The notes under the pieces are model-generated. The model was not told the DNA's origin and made no database searches. It saw only the letters and a program-made list of their open reading frames with translations. Of a stretch of DNA of 64,000 bases, positions 54,871 through 63,335 are shown in pieces (the stretch's first letter is position 1; each line of letters opens with the position of its first letter). Origin of the DNA: Streptomyces ruber (lineage in GTDB: Bacteria; Actinomycetota; Actinomycetes; Streptomycetales; Streptomycetaceae); the NCBI RefSeq assembly GCF_014648075.1, contig NZ_BMQK01000023.1:40045-104044 (forward strand), written 5' to 3'. Made by a program: the position numbers and the translations under genes.

Positions 54871-56153
54871 GTGAGCTTCCCGTCGACGAGCGTGGCCTTG
54901 CCCCGGAGCCAGGTGTGCGTGACACGGCCCGGCAGCTCGCGGCCCTCGTACGGGGTGTTGCGGCTGCGCGAGGCGAAGCCCGCGGGGTCCACCGTTCCAC
55001 GGTATGCCGTGTCGACCAGGGTGAGGTTGGCGGGCTCACCAGCCGAGACGGGACGGCCGTGGCCGGTGGCCTGTCCGATGCGTGCGGGCTTGAAGGACAT
55101 GCGGTCGGCGACGCCGGCCCAGTCCAGCAGACCCGTGTCCACCATGGTCTCCTGGACCACCGACAGCGCGGTCTCCAGGCCGACCATCCCCATGGCGGCC
55201 GCGGCCCACTCGCAGTCCTTGTCCTCGTGCGGGTGCGGGGCGTGGTCGGTGGCGACGATGTCGATCGTGCCGTCCGCGAGGGCCTCGCGCAGGGCCATGA
55301 CGTCGCGCTCGGTGCGCAGCGGCGGGTTGACCTTGTAGACCGGGTCGTACGAGCGCACCAGCTCGTCGGTGAGGAGCAGGTGGTGCGGGGTGACCTCGGC
55401 GGTGACGTCGATGCCCCGGGACTTCGCCCAGCGCACTATCTCCACGGACCCGGCGGTCGACAGGTGGCAGATGTGCACGCGGGAGCCGACGTGCTCGGCG
55501 AGCAGCACGTCCCGCGCGATGATCGACTCCTCGGCCACCGCGGGCCAGCCCCCGAGGCCCAGCTCGGCGGAGACGACGCCCTCGTTCATCTGGGCGCCCT
55601 CGGTCAGCCGCGGTTCCTGCGCGTGCTGGGCGACGACTCCGCCGAAGGCCTTCACGTACTCCAGCGCCCGGCGCATGATCACCGCGTCGTCGACGCACTT
55701 GCCGTCGTCGGAGAAGACGGTGACCCCGGCCGCGGAGTCGTGCATGGCGCCCAGCTCGGCGAGCTTCCTGCCCTCCAGCCCGACGGTGACGGCGCCGATG
55801 GGCTGCACGTCGCAGTAGCCGTGCTCGCGGCCGAGCCGGTACACCTGCTCGACGACACCGGCGGTGTCGGCGACCGGGAAGGTGTTGGCCATGGCGAACA
55901 CGGCGGTGTAGCCGCCGGAGGCCGCCGCGCGCGTGCCGGTCAACACCGTCTCGGAGTCCTCGCGGCCGGGCTCGCGCAGGTGGGTGTGCAGGTCGACCAG
56001 GCCCGGCAGGAGCACCTTGCCGCCGGCCTCGACGACCTCCGCGCCCTCGGCGGACAGGTCCGTGCCGACGGCCTCGACGGTCCCGCCGTCGATCAGGACG
56101 TCCTGCGGCTCGCCGCCGAGCACCCTCGCACCACGGATCAGGGTCTTGCTCAT
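54867..56153 (-). CDS. pyrC: Dihydroorotase
   Basis: A 428-residue zinc amidohydrolase cyclising carbamoyl aspartate. The metal HxH is in PGLVDLHTHLREPG; AVFAMANTFPVADT, ICHLSTAGSVEIVRWAK and ATDHAPHPHEDK carry the other ligands. It begins 4 bp after the pyrB stop and its own stop overlaps the next gene's GTG. Confidence 0.97.
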   Translation of the reverse strand: MSKTLIRGARVLGGEPQDVLIDGGTVEAVGTDLSAEGAEVVEAGGKVLLPGLVDLHTHLREPGREDSETVLTGTRAAASGGYTAVFAMANTFPVADTAGVVEQVYRLGREHGYCDVQPIGAVTVGLEGRKLAELGAMHDSAAGVTVFSDDGKCVDDAVIMRRALEYVKAFGGVVAQHAQEPRLTEGAQMNEGVVSAELGLGGWPAVAEESIIARDVLLAEHVGSRVHICHLSTAGSVEIVRWAKSRGIDVTAEVTPHHLLLTDELVRSYDPVYKVNPPLRTERDVMALREALADGTIDIVATDHAPHPHEDKDCEWAAAAMGMVGLETALSVVQETMVDTGLLDWAGVADRMSFKPARIGQATGHGRPVSAGEPANLTLVDTAYRGTVDPAGFASRSRNTPYEGRELPGRVTHTWLRGKATLVDGKLT

Positions 56154-56157
56154 CTTC

Positions 56158-57153
56158 TTACTTCTCCTCGGTGGTGCGGGAATCGGTGGTGCGGGACTGG
56201 GTGACGGCGGGCTCGTTGCCGCCCAGCAGCAGGTAGAGGACCGCCATGCGGATCGAGACGCCGTTGGCGACCTGCTCGATCGCGGTGCAGCGCCCGGAGT
56301 CGGCGACCTCGGCGGTGATCTCCATGCCGCGGACCATCGGGCCGGGGTGCATCACGATCGCGTCCTCGGGCATCCGCGCCATGCGGTCCCCGTCGAGGCC
56401 GTAGCGCCGGGAGTACTCGCGCTCCGTCGGGAAGAACGCGGCGTTCATGCGCTCGCGCTGGACGCGCAGCATCATCACCGCGTCGGACTTGGGCAGTACG
56501 GCGTCGAGGTCGTACGAGATCTCGCAGGGCCAGGCGCTCGCGCCGACCGGCAGCAGGGTGGGCGGGGCGACCAGGGTGACCTCGGCGCCGAGGGTGTGCA
56601 GCAGGTCGACGTTGGAGCGGGCGACGCGGCTGTGCAGGACGTCACCGACGATCGTGATCCGCTTGCCGGCGAGGTCCTGGCCGAGACCGGTGTCCCGGCC
56701 GACCAGGCGGCGCCGCATGGTGAAGGCGTCGAGGAGCGCCTGGGTGGGGTGCTGGTGGGTGCCGTCACCGGCGTTGATCACGGCCGCGTCGATCCAGCCG
56801 GAGGTGGCCAGGCGGTACGGGGCCCCGGAGGCGCCGTGCCGGATGACGACGGCGTCGACGCCCATGGCCTCCAGGGTCTGGGCGGTGTCCTTCAGGGACT
56901 CGCCCTTGGACACGCTCGACCCCTTGGCCGAGAAGTTGATGACGTCCGCCGACAGCCGCTTCTCGGCGGCCTCGAAGGAGATCCGGGTGCGGGTCGAGTC
57001 CTCGAAGAAGAGGTTGACGACGGTACGGCCGCGCAGGGTCGGCAGTTTCTTGATCGGCCGGTCGGCGACCCGGGCCATCTCCTCGGCGGTGTCGAGGATC
57101 AGGACGGCGTCGTCACGGGTGAGGTCGGCGGCCGAGATGAGATGACGCTGCAT
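56158..57153 (-). CDS. pyrB: Aspartate carbamoyltransferase catalytic chain
   Basis: A 331-residue enzyme joining carbamoyl phosphate to aspartate. FFEDSTRTRISFEAAEKRL is the carbamoyl phosphate site and GDGTHQHPTQALLDAF the active-site block; VMMLRVQRERM is near the aspartate domain. No pyrI regulatory chain is present, as usual in actinobacteria. It follows pyrR by 135 bp. Confidence 0.97.
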   Translation of the reverse strand: MQRHLISAADLTRDDAVLILDTAEEMARVADRPIKKLPTLRGRTVVNLFFEDSTRTRISFEAAEKRLSADVINFSAKGSSVSKGESLKDTAQTLEAMGVDAVVIRHGASGAPYRLATSGWIDAAVINAGDGTHQHPTQALLDAFTMRRRLVGRDTGLGQDLAGKRITIVGDVLHSRVARSNVDLLHTLGAEVTLVAPPTLLPVGASAWPCEISYDLDAVLPKSDAVMMLRVQRERMNAAFFPTEREYSRRYGLDGDRMARMPEDAIVMHPGPMVRGMEITAEVADSGRCTAIEQVANGVSIRMAVLYLLLGGNEPAVTQSRTTDSRTTEEK

Positions 57154-57288
57154 CTGTCAGGCTCCGTGGGGCGGTTAGGTTCGGGAGGCTCCGGGCCCCG
57201 CCGCGTGGGCGTGGCCGGGCGGGCGGACGCGCGCGGGCGCGCCGGACGGCCGTGCGGCGGTGGACACGCCGGTGGGCCGTGGTGCTCG

Positions 57289-57870
57289 CTAGCGCTGTGC
57301 GTCCTGGGCGGCCGGCTTGGCACCGAGCAGGACGGTGTCGCGGCCGTCCTCCTCGGAGAGCTGGACCTTGACCGTCTCCCGCAGCGACGTCGGGAGGTTC
57401 TTGCCGACGTAGTCGGCGCGGATGGGCAGTTCGCGGTGGCCGCGGTCGACGAGGACGGCGAGCTGCACCGCGCGCGGGCGGCCGATGTCGTTCAGGGCGT
57501 CGAGGGCGGCGCGGATGGTGCGGCCGGAGAACAGCACGTCGTCGACGAGGACGACGAGCCGGCCGTCGATGCCGTCACCGGGGATCTCGGTGCGGGCCAG
57601 CGCGCGCGGCGGCTGCATGCGCAGGTCGTCGCGGTACATGGTGATGTCGAGCGAGCCCACCGGGATCGTGCGCTCGGTGATCTGCTCCAGCTTGGCGGCG
57701 AGCCGGCGGGCGAGGAAGACGCCCCGGGTCGGGATGCCGAGGAGCACCACGTCGTCGGCGCCCTTGGCGCGCTCGACGATCTCGTGGGCGATGCGGGTCA
57801 GTACCCGCGCGATGTCGGGGCCTTCGAGAACGGGCCGCGCATCGGACGTTTGTGTGTCCAGCTTGTCCAT
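57289..57870 (-). CDS. pyrR: PyrR bifunctional regulator / uracil phosphoribosyltransferase
   Basis: A 193-residue phosphoribosyltransferase-fold protein. The PRPP loop is LVVLVDDVLFSGRTIRAAL, with GIPTRGVFLARRLA nearby. In other bacteria it binds pyr mRNA leaders and also has UPRTase activity. First gene of the pyr operon, with a strong GGAGG site. I did not recognise a classic PyrR-binding attenuator in the 243 bp to bldD. Confidence 0.95.
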   Translation of the reverse strand: MDKLDTQTSDARPVLEGPDIARVLTRIAHEIVERAKGADDVVLLGIPTRGVFLARRLAAKLEQITERTIPVGSLDITMYRDDLRMQPPRALARTEIPGDGIDGRLVVLVDDVLFSGRTIRAALDALNDIGRPRAVQLAVLVDRGHRELPIRADYVGKNLPTSLRETVKVQLSEEDGRDTVLLGAKPAAQDAQR

Positions 57871-58057
57871 ACGAGACGGACCTCCTTCTCCGCCTCACGG
57901 GACGGACTTTAAAGGACGTCGGAATTGCGCCGTCCACGGTAGCAGGGTCGCGTAAGGGCCCTGATCACCCCCCTGGAGCAAGGGACGGCGGTTACCACGG
58001 AAGAGTCGGTACGGACCATTCGGCTTGACGGGGAAGAGTCACGCTGCGTAACCTCAC

Positions 58058-58068
58058 AGTGAGTCACC
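58058..58068. promoter_or_regulatory. BldD box in the bldD promoter region
   Basis: AGTGAGTCACC matches the BldD consensus AGTGA-N-TCACC half-site pair, 45 bp upstream of the bldD start. BldD is known to repress its own promoter, so this is the expected autoregulatory site. Confidence 0.75.
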
Positions 58069-58113
58069 AGCCGCGCGGCGTCGCCGCACGATGACACAGT
58101 GTCCGGGAGCTAT

Positions 58114-58617
58114 ATGTCCAGCGAATACGCCAAACAGCTCGGGGCCAAGCTCCGGGCCATCCGCACCCAGCAGGGCCTTTCCCTCCACGGTGTCGAGGAG
58201 AAGTCCCAGGGACGGTGGAAGGCGGTCGTGGTCGGTTCGTACGAGCGCGGCGACCGCGCCGTGACCGTGCAGCGCCTTGCCGAGCTGGCGGACTTCTACG
58301 GGGTGCCGGTGCAGGAGCTGCTGCCGGGCACCACTCCCGGCGGCGCCGCTGAGCCGCCGCCGAAGCTCGTGCTGGACCTGGAGCGCCTGGCCCACGTGCC
58401 GGCCGAGAAGGCGGGCCCCCTGCAGCGGTACGCGGCGACGATCCAGTCGCAGCGCGGTGACTACAACGGCAAGGTGCTCTCGATCCGCCAGGACGACCTG
58501 CGCACCCTCGCCGTCATCTACGACCAGTCGCCCTCGGTCCTCACCGAGCAACTGATCAGCTGGGGCGTCCTGGACGCGGACGCGCGCCGCGCGGTCTCCC
58601 ACGCCGAGGAGGCCTGA
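58114..58617 (+). CDS. bldD: Developmental regulator BldD
   Basis: A 167-residue master repressor of sporulation genes during vegetative growth. Residues 1-79 are an Xre-type HTH (YAKQLGAKLRAIRTQQGLSL start); the C-terminal domain binds a tetrameric c-di-GMP through R114-G-D116 and R125-Q-D-D128, both intact (QRGDYNG, SIRQDD). ATG at 58114 gives the standard length; a GTG five codons upstream is possible. Convergent with nusB, divergent from pyrR. Confidence 0.98.
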   Translation: MSSEYAKQLGAKLRAIRTQQGLSLHGVEEKSQGRWKAVVVGSYERGDRAVTVQRLAELADFYGVPVQELLPGTTPGGAAEPPPKLVLDLERLAHVPAEKAGPLQRYAATIQSQRGDYNGKVLSIRQDDLRTLAVIYDQSPSVLTEQLISWGVLDADARRAVSHAEEA

Positions 58618-58709
58618 CCGCTCCGCGGGCCAGAAGAAACGTGCCGCCGGAGTTGCCGGAGACCGTGAGGTCCCTGGCAACCCCGGCGGTTCGCGTCTTT
58701 CTGGAGATG

Positions 58710-58765
58710 CTGGAGACGGCGGTGGGCCGACAGCACATGTGCTGTCGGCCCACCGCCGTCTCCAG
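58710..58765. terminator. 56-bp perfect palindrome between bldD and nusB
   Basis: Two 28-bp arms (58710-58737 and 58738-58765) are exact reverse complements with no spacer; the centre is CACATGTG. It lies 92 nt after bldD and 87 nt beyond the convergent nusB stop, so it is a bidirectional terminator candidate. It is the longest perfect inverted repeat I saw in the window. Confidence 0.85.
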
Positions 58766-58852
58766 GGGCGCGGGGAACTGCGCGACCGGCCACGGACAAC
58801 CCGCAGCCGGCATCACACAGGCACCCCTACGGCGCCCCGCCGAGAGAAAGAA

Positions 58853-59281
58853 CTACTCGCGCCGCAGCGACGGCTTCAGATCCTTCAGCCGCCCCAGCAG
58901 CCCGTTCACGAACGAGGGCGACTCGTCCGTCGAGAACTCCTTGGCCAGCTGCACCATCTCGTCCAGCACGACGGCGTCCGGCGTCTCGTCCACCCAGATC
59001 AGCTCGTACGCGCCGATGCGCAGGATGTTGCGGTCGACGACCGGCATCCTGTCGAGCGTCCAGCCGACGGCGTACTGGGCGATCAGCTCGTCGATGCGCA
59101 CCGCGTGCTCCGCGTAGCCCTCGACCAGCTGCATCGTGTACTCGCTGACCGGCGGCTGCCGGGTGTCGGTCCGGGAGTGCCGGATCCAGTCCGCGAGGAC
59201 CGTGAGGACGTCGGTCTGCCGCTGGTCGCCCTCGAAGAGGATCTGGAAGGCGCGCTTACGGGCCGTGTTACGGGCGGCCAC
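58853..59281 (-). CDS. nusB: Transcription antitermination factor NusB
   Basis: A 142-residue all-alpha RNA-binding protein that joins NusE/S10 at boxA of rRNA operons. ARKRAFQILFEGDQRQ, VGWTLDRMPVVDRNILRIGA and VVLDEMVQLAKEFSTDESPSFVNG (in part) are the family blocks. GTG start only 2 bp after the efp stop, giving the conserved efp-nusB pair. Confidence 0.96.
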   Translation of the reverse strand: MAARNTARKRAFQILFEGDQRQTDVLTVLADWIRHSRTDTRQPPVSEYTMQLVEGYAEHAVRIDELIAQYAVGWTLDRMPVVDRNILRIGAYELIWVDETPDAVVLDEMVQLAKEFSTDESPSFVNGLLGRLKDLKPSLRRE

Positions 59282-59283
59282 GG

Positions 59284-59850
59284 TTAGCTGTTCACCCGGC
59301 CGAGGTAGTCGTTCGTGCGGGTGTCGACCTTGATCTTCTCACCGGTGGTGATGAAGAGCGGGACCTGGATCTGGTGACCGGTCTCCAGCTTGGCCGGCTT
59401 GGTGCCACCGGTGGAGCGGTCGCCCTGGACGCCCGGCTCGGTCTCGGCGACGACCAGCTCGACGGCGGCGGGCAGCTCGACGAAGAGCACCTCGCCCTCG
59501 TGCTGGGCGACGGTGGCCTCGAAGCCCTCGATCAGGAAGTTGGCGGCGTCGCCGACGACCTTGCGGTCGATGTGGAGCTGGTCGTAGGTCTCCATGTCCA
59601 TGAAGACGAAGTAGTCGCCGTCCATGTAGGAGAACTGCATGTCGCGCTTGTCGACGGTGGCCGTTTCGACCTTGACACCGGCGTTGAAGGTCTTGTCTAC
59701 GACCTTGCCGGACAGCACGTTCTTGAGCTTGGTACGCACGAAGGCCGGGCCCTTGCCGGGCTTGACGTGCTGGAACTCGACGACGGACCAGAGCTGGCCG
59801 CCTTCGAGCTTGAGCACCATGCCGTTCTTGAGGTCGTTCGTGGAAGCCAC
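59284..59850 (-). CDS. efp: Translation elongation factor P
   Basis: A 188-residue factor that relieves ribosome stalling at consecutive prolines. Three beta-barrel domains of normal length; the tip loop reads HVKPGKGPAFVRTKLKN, with Lys33 at the position modified in E. coli. No EpmA/EpmB or other modification gene is in the window, and actinobacterial EF-P is thought to act unmodified. GTG start. Preceded by a PepP-like gene and followed by nusB. Confidence 0.97.
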   Translation of the reverse strand: MASTNDLKNGMVLKLEGGQLWSVVEFQHVKPGKGPAFVRTKLKNVLSGKVVDKTFNAGVKVETATVDKRDMQFSYMDGDYFVFMDMETYDQLHIDRKVVGDAANFLIEGFEATVAQHEGEVLFVELPAAVELVVAETEPGVQGDRSTGGTKPAKLETGHQIQVPLFITTGEKIKVDTRTNDYLGRVNS

Positions 59851-59896
59851 GGTTGCGGAATCTCCTGGACTGACGTGGACGACCGGAAGACACGCG

Positions 59897-61003
59897 CTAC
59901 AGCGCGAGCAGCTCCTTGGTCGTGATGGTGAGTAGCTCGGGTCCGCCATCCGCCTCGGGGCGGACGACGAGCGTGTCATCGATCCGGACACCGCCCCGGC
60001 CCGGAAGGTGGACCCCCGGTTCGACGGTGACCGGCACGCAAGCGTCCAGTTTACCCATGGCCGCCGGGGCCAACTGCGGGTCCTCGATGTTTTCGAGCCC
60101 CACCCCGTGCCCCATCGACGGTGCGAGCCCTTCCGCGTGCCCCGCCGAGTCCAGCACCTGGCGGGCCGCCCGGTCCACGTCACGGTAGGCCACGCCGGGT
60201 GCGAGGGCCTGCCGACCGGCGCGCTGGGCGGCGAAGACGAGGTCGTACAGCTCGATCTGCCAGTCCGCGGGGGACGTGCCGATCACGAAGGTACGGCCGA
60301 TCTCGCAGCGGTAGCCGCGGTAGGCGGCGCCGAGACAGACGGAGAGGAAATCGCCCTCCTCCACGCGCCGGTCGGTGGGCCGGTGGCCGCGGCGGCCGGC
60401 GTGCGGGCCGGTGGCGACGGAGGTCGCGAAGGCCGGGCTGTCGGCGCCGTGGTCGACGAGCCGGCGCTCCAGCTCCAGGGCGAGGTGGCGTTCGGTGCGG
60501 CCGACGAGGATCGACTCCAGCAGCTCCGCGAGCGCCTGGTCGGTGATCTCCGCGCCGATCCGCAGACAGGAGATCTCCTCCTCGTCCTTCACCACGCGCA
60601 ACTGCTCGACCGCGCCGCCGAGGTCGGTGAGCCGCAGCCGGGACGCGACGGAGCGCAGGGCGCGGTACCGGCCGACGGTGAGGTGGTGCTCCTCGACCGC
60701 GAGCGACTCGGCACCCCGGGCCACGGCGAGATCGGCGGCGGCGACCGCGGGATCCCCTGCGGGGCCGGGCAGGCGGTGGATGCGCAGCCTCTCGTCGGGC
60801 CGTCCGTCCTCGGGCCGCGTGCCGGGCGTGCCCCGGCACAGCAGCAGGTCCTCGTCCTCGCCCAGCAGGACGACGGCGTCGCGGGGCGCCGTCCCCGCGA
60901 GATACCGGACGTTGGCCGGGCGGGTGACGAGCGCCGTCGCGCTGCCGCCCGCGTTGCAGCGCTCCCGCAGCCGGGCCCGCCGGGCCCCGTACACCTCTGA
61001 CAT
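59897..61003 (-). CDS. M24 (Xaa-Pro aminopeptidase-like) protein with altered metal ligands
   Basis: A 368-residue creatinase/pita-bread protein: N-terminal domain (residues 1-130) and C-terminal M24 domain. Of the five metal ligands of the family, three are changed: Asp to Cys223 (FLSVCLGAAY), Asp to Glu234 (GYRCEIGRTF) and Glu to Asp342 (GGVRIDDTLV); His299 (MGHGVGLE) and Glu328 (VTVEPGVHL) remain. Dinuclear peptidase activity is therefore doubtful. PepP-type genes beside efp are common; the two start 46 bp apart here. It may be a pseudoenzyme sensing proline peptides (inference). Confidence 0.85.
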   Translation of the reverse strand: MSEVYGARRARLRERCNAGGSATALVTRPANVRYLAGTAPRDAVVLLGEDEDLLLCRGTPGTRPEDGRPDERLRIHRLPGPAGDPAVAAADLAVARGAESLAVEEHHLTVGRYRALRSVASRLRLTDLGGAVEQLRVVKDEEEISCLRIGAEITDQALAELLESILVGRTERHLALELERRLVDHGADSPAFATSVATGPHAGRRGHRPTDRRVEEGDFLSVCLGAAYRGYRCEIGRTFVIGTSPADWQIELYDLVFAAQRAGRQALAPGVAYRDVDRAARQVLDSAGHAEGLAPSMGHGVGLENIEDPQLAPAAMGKLDACVPVTVEPGVHLPGRGGVRIDDTLVVRPEADGGPELLTITTKELLAL

Positions 61004-61153
61004 GCGCCGAGCCTATGAGCGGTGGCCGGAAACCGCCGGTCGGGTGGTCCGGACGGGCGGTGGCTCATCCGTACGGGGAGTGCCGGGAGGGGGGACGGTG
61101 ACGGCTTCTGTGCCGGTGTCGTACGCGCGGACGACGGGGCCCGCCCCGGCCCG

Positions 61154-62059
61154 TCACCAGTTCGGGGGGCTCGCTATGGAGCGGGCCAGCACCTCGTCCA
61201 GGACGCGGGCCGTCGCGGGGACGTCGAGCTGGGAGTTGTCGATGATGGGCAGCCCGGAGCCGTACCAGCCGGCCATGCGGCCGTGGATGCTGGCGACCTC
61301 CTCGTCGCTGAGGCGGCGGTTGCCCGTGCGCTCGGCGTTGCGCTCCAGCACGATGTCCAGGCCGGGCAGCAGGACGACCGGCAGCAGCCCGGGGCCCACA
61401 TGGCGCTTCCAGCCGCCGAGCCCGATGACCGGGCGGTCGGGGAAGACGGCGTCGTCGAGGATGCAGGAGATGCCGTTGGCCAGGAAGTTGCGGGCGGCGA
61501 AGCCGCAGGTGCGGCGGGCGAGACGATACTGCGCCTCGGAGTTGTCGTTCCAGCCCGACTGCGGGTCGGCGAAGCCCGAGCGCACCCATTCCCGTACGTC
61601 GTCCAGGCTGATATGGGCCGTGGGAACGCGTCGGTGGTCCGCCCAGTACTTGGCGACGCTCGTCTTGCCCGCGCCCGCCGGGCCGATGAGCAGGACCGCG
61701 AGCGTGGTGGTGGTCGCGTCGGGTGTGCCCGGGGCGGGCGGTGCGCTCGGCACGGACACGGGGGCGCCCGGCGGGAGCCGCACATGCCCGGTGGTGTCCC
61801 GGGCCGGCGGCGCGGAGCCGTGCGGGGGCGCCGCCCGGTGCGGGGGAACCTGTGGCGGAGCCGGGTGCGGCGGGGCCTGCGGGGCGGCGGGCGGCGGGAC
61901 CGGCGCCCCGGTGAAGCCCGCGCCGGGCGGAGTCGTCGGTGCGCCGCCCGGGTGGCCGCCCGGGTTTCCCTGCTGGTGCGCGGCCGACGACCAGGTCATG
62001 TCCGGCCCGTGCCCCGGCTGGTGGGGCGGCGGCAGCGGTGCTCCCACTGCGTGCTGCAT
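61154..62059 (-). CDS. P-loop kinase/NTPase with proline-rich N-terminus
   Basis: A 301-residue protein. The first ~113 residues contain about 35 prolines, including two PPP triplets (10-12 and 55-57), and are surely disordered. Residues about 118-301 are a P-loop domain: Walker A GPAGAGKT (126-133), SLDDVREWVRSGFADPQSGW, ILDDAVFPDRP, VVLLPGLDIVLERNAERTGN. The last resembles the lid of small-molecule kinases (gluconate kinase/AAA_33 type). Substrate unknown. It lies between the PepP-like gene and aroB, same strand. Confidence 0.82.
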   Translation of the reverse strand: MQHAVGAPLPPPHQPGHGPDMTWSSAAHQQGNPGGHPGGAPTTPPGAGFTGAPVPPPAAPQAPPHPAPPQVPPHRAAPPHGSAPPARDTTGHVRLPPGAPVSVPSAPPAPGTPDATTTTLAVLLIGPAGAGKTSVAKYWADHRRVPTAHISLDDVREWVRSGFADPQSGWNDNSEAQYRLARRTCGFAARNFLANGISCILDDAVFPDRPVIGLGGWKRHVGPGLLPVVLLPGLDIVLERNAERTGNRRLSDEEVASIHGRMAGWYGSGLPIIDNSQLDVPATARVLDEVLARSIASPPNW

Positions 62060-62240
62060 CCGGTGCCACTCCGTCTCGTACAGTCGCGTTGACGCTGGCG
62101 GGACGGGGCGTCGGGCCCCGTTCCCCTCGAACGGTACCGTCCTCGGCCGTCGTTTGGTGAACGGCCGGTGAGGGTCCGAAGTGCTCAGGGCCGCAAGGGG
62201 GATCGGGCGGGGTGCCGGGCGGCGGAGCGCCCGGCGGGCG

Positions 62241-63335
62241 TTACTCCCCCACCTCGCCGTAGGCGGCGAGCAGGACGGCCGGGTCGGGGCCCTCCAGGAC
62301 GGTGGGCCTGGCCAGGCCGTCGAGGACGATGAAGCGCAGCCGGTCGCCGCGGGACTTCTTGTCCACCTTCATGTTCTCCAGCAGCTTGGGCCACTGGTCG
62401 TAGCGGTAGGTCAGCGGCAGCCCGACCGACTCCAGCACCGCGCGGTGCCGGTCCGCGGTCGCGTCGTCCAGCCGGCCCGCCAGCCGGCCCAGTTCGGCGG
62501 CGAAGTGCATGCCGACCGCGACCGCCGCGCCGTGCCGCCACTTGTAGCGCTCGTTCTTCTCGATCGCGTGGCCGAGGGTGTGCCCGTAGTTGAGGATCTC
62601 CCGCAGCCCGGACTCCTTCAGGTCGGCGGAGACCACCTCGGCCTTGACCCGGATGGACCGCTCGATCAGCTCCGCGGTGTGCGGGCCGTCCGGGGTGCGG
62701 GCGGCCTGCGGGTCGGCCTCGATCAGGTCCAGGATCACCGGGTCGGCGATGAAACCGGCCTTGATGATCTCCGCGAGCCCGGACACGTAGTCGTGCACCG
62801 GCAGCGAGTCCAGCGCGGCCAGGTCGCACAGCACACCGGCCGGCGGGTGGAAGGCGCCGACGAGGTTCTTGCCCTCGGCGGTGTTGATGCCGGTCTTGCC
62901 GCCGACGGCCGCGTCCACCATGGCCAGCACCGTGGTGGGGACCGCGATCCAGCGCACGCCGCGCAGCCAGGTGGCCGCCACGAAGCCGGCCAGGTCGGTG
63001 GTGGCGCCGCCGCCCACGCCCACGATCACATCGGTGCGCGTGAAGCCGGACTGGCCGAGCGCCTTCCAGCAGTAGGCGGCGACCTCGGCGGTCTTGGCCT
63101 CCTCCGCGTTCGGCACCTGGATGGCGACCGCCTCGTAGCCCTGCCCGGCGAGGTCGGCGCGGAGCGCGTCGCCGGTCTCGGCGAGCGCCTCGGGGTGGAT
63201 CACCGCGACCCGCTTCGCCTGCGCGCCGATCAGCCCGCCGAGCTCGCCGAGGAGCTGCCGGCCCACCAGCACCTCGTACGGGTCGGTGCCCGCCGTGCCG
63301 CCGACCTGGATCCGGGTGACTGCCTGCTCACTCAT
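62241..63335 (-). CDS. aroB: 3-dehydroquinate synthase
   Basis: A 364-residue NAD- and zinc-dependent enzyme forming dehydroquinate from DAHP. GVGGGATTDLAGFVAATWLRG (in part) is the NAD site; GGKTGINTAEGKNLVGAFHPP and LNYGHTLGHAIEKNERY hold zinc and substrate ligands. ATG overlaps the aroK stop (ATGA). Confidence 0.97.
   Translation of the reverse strand: MSEQAVTRIQVGGTAGTDPYEVLVGRQLLGELGGLIGAQAKRVAVIHPEALAETGDALRADLAGQGYEAVAIQVPNAEEAKTAEVAAYCWKALGQSGFTRTDVIVGVGGGATTDLAGFVAATWLRGVRWIAVPTTVLAMVDAAVGGKTGINTAEGKNLVGAFHPPAGVLCDLAALDSLPVHDYVSGLAEIIKAGFIADPVILDLIEADPQAARTPDGPHTAELIERSIRVKAEVVSADLKESGLREILNYGHTLGHAIEKNERYKWRHGAAVAVGMHFAAELGRLAGRLDDATADRHRAVLESVGLPLTYRYDQWPKLLENMKVDKKSRGDRLRFIVLDGLARPTVLEGPDPAVLLAAYGEVGE

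Noticed and set aside
57871..58113. PyrR-dependent attenuator upstream of pyrR
   Set aside because: I could not identify the conserved anti-antiterminator loop or a terminator stem in the leader.
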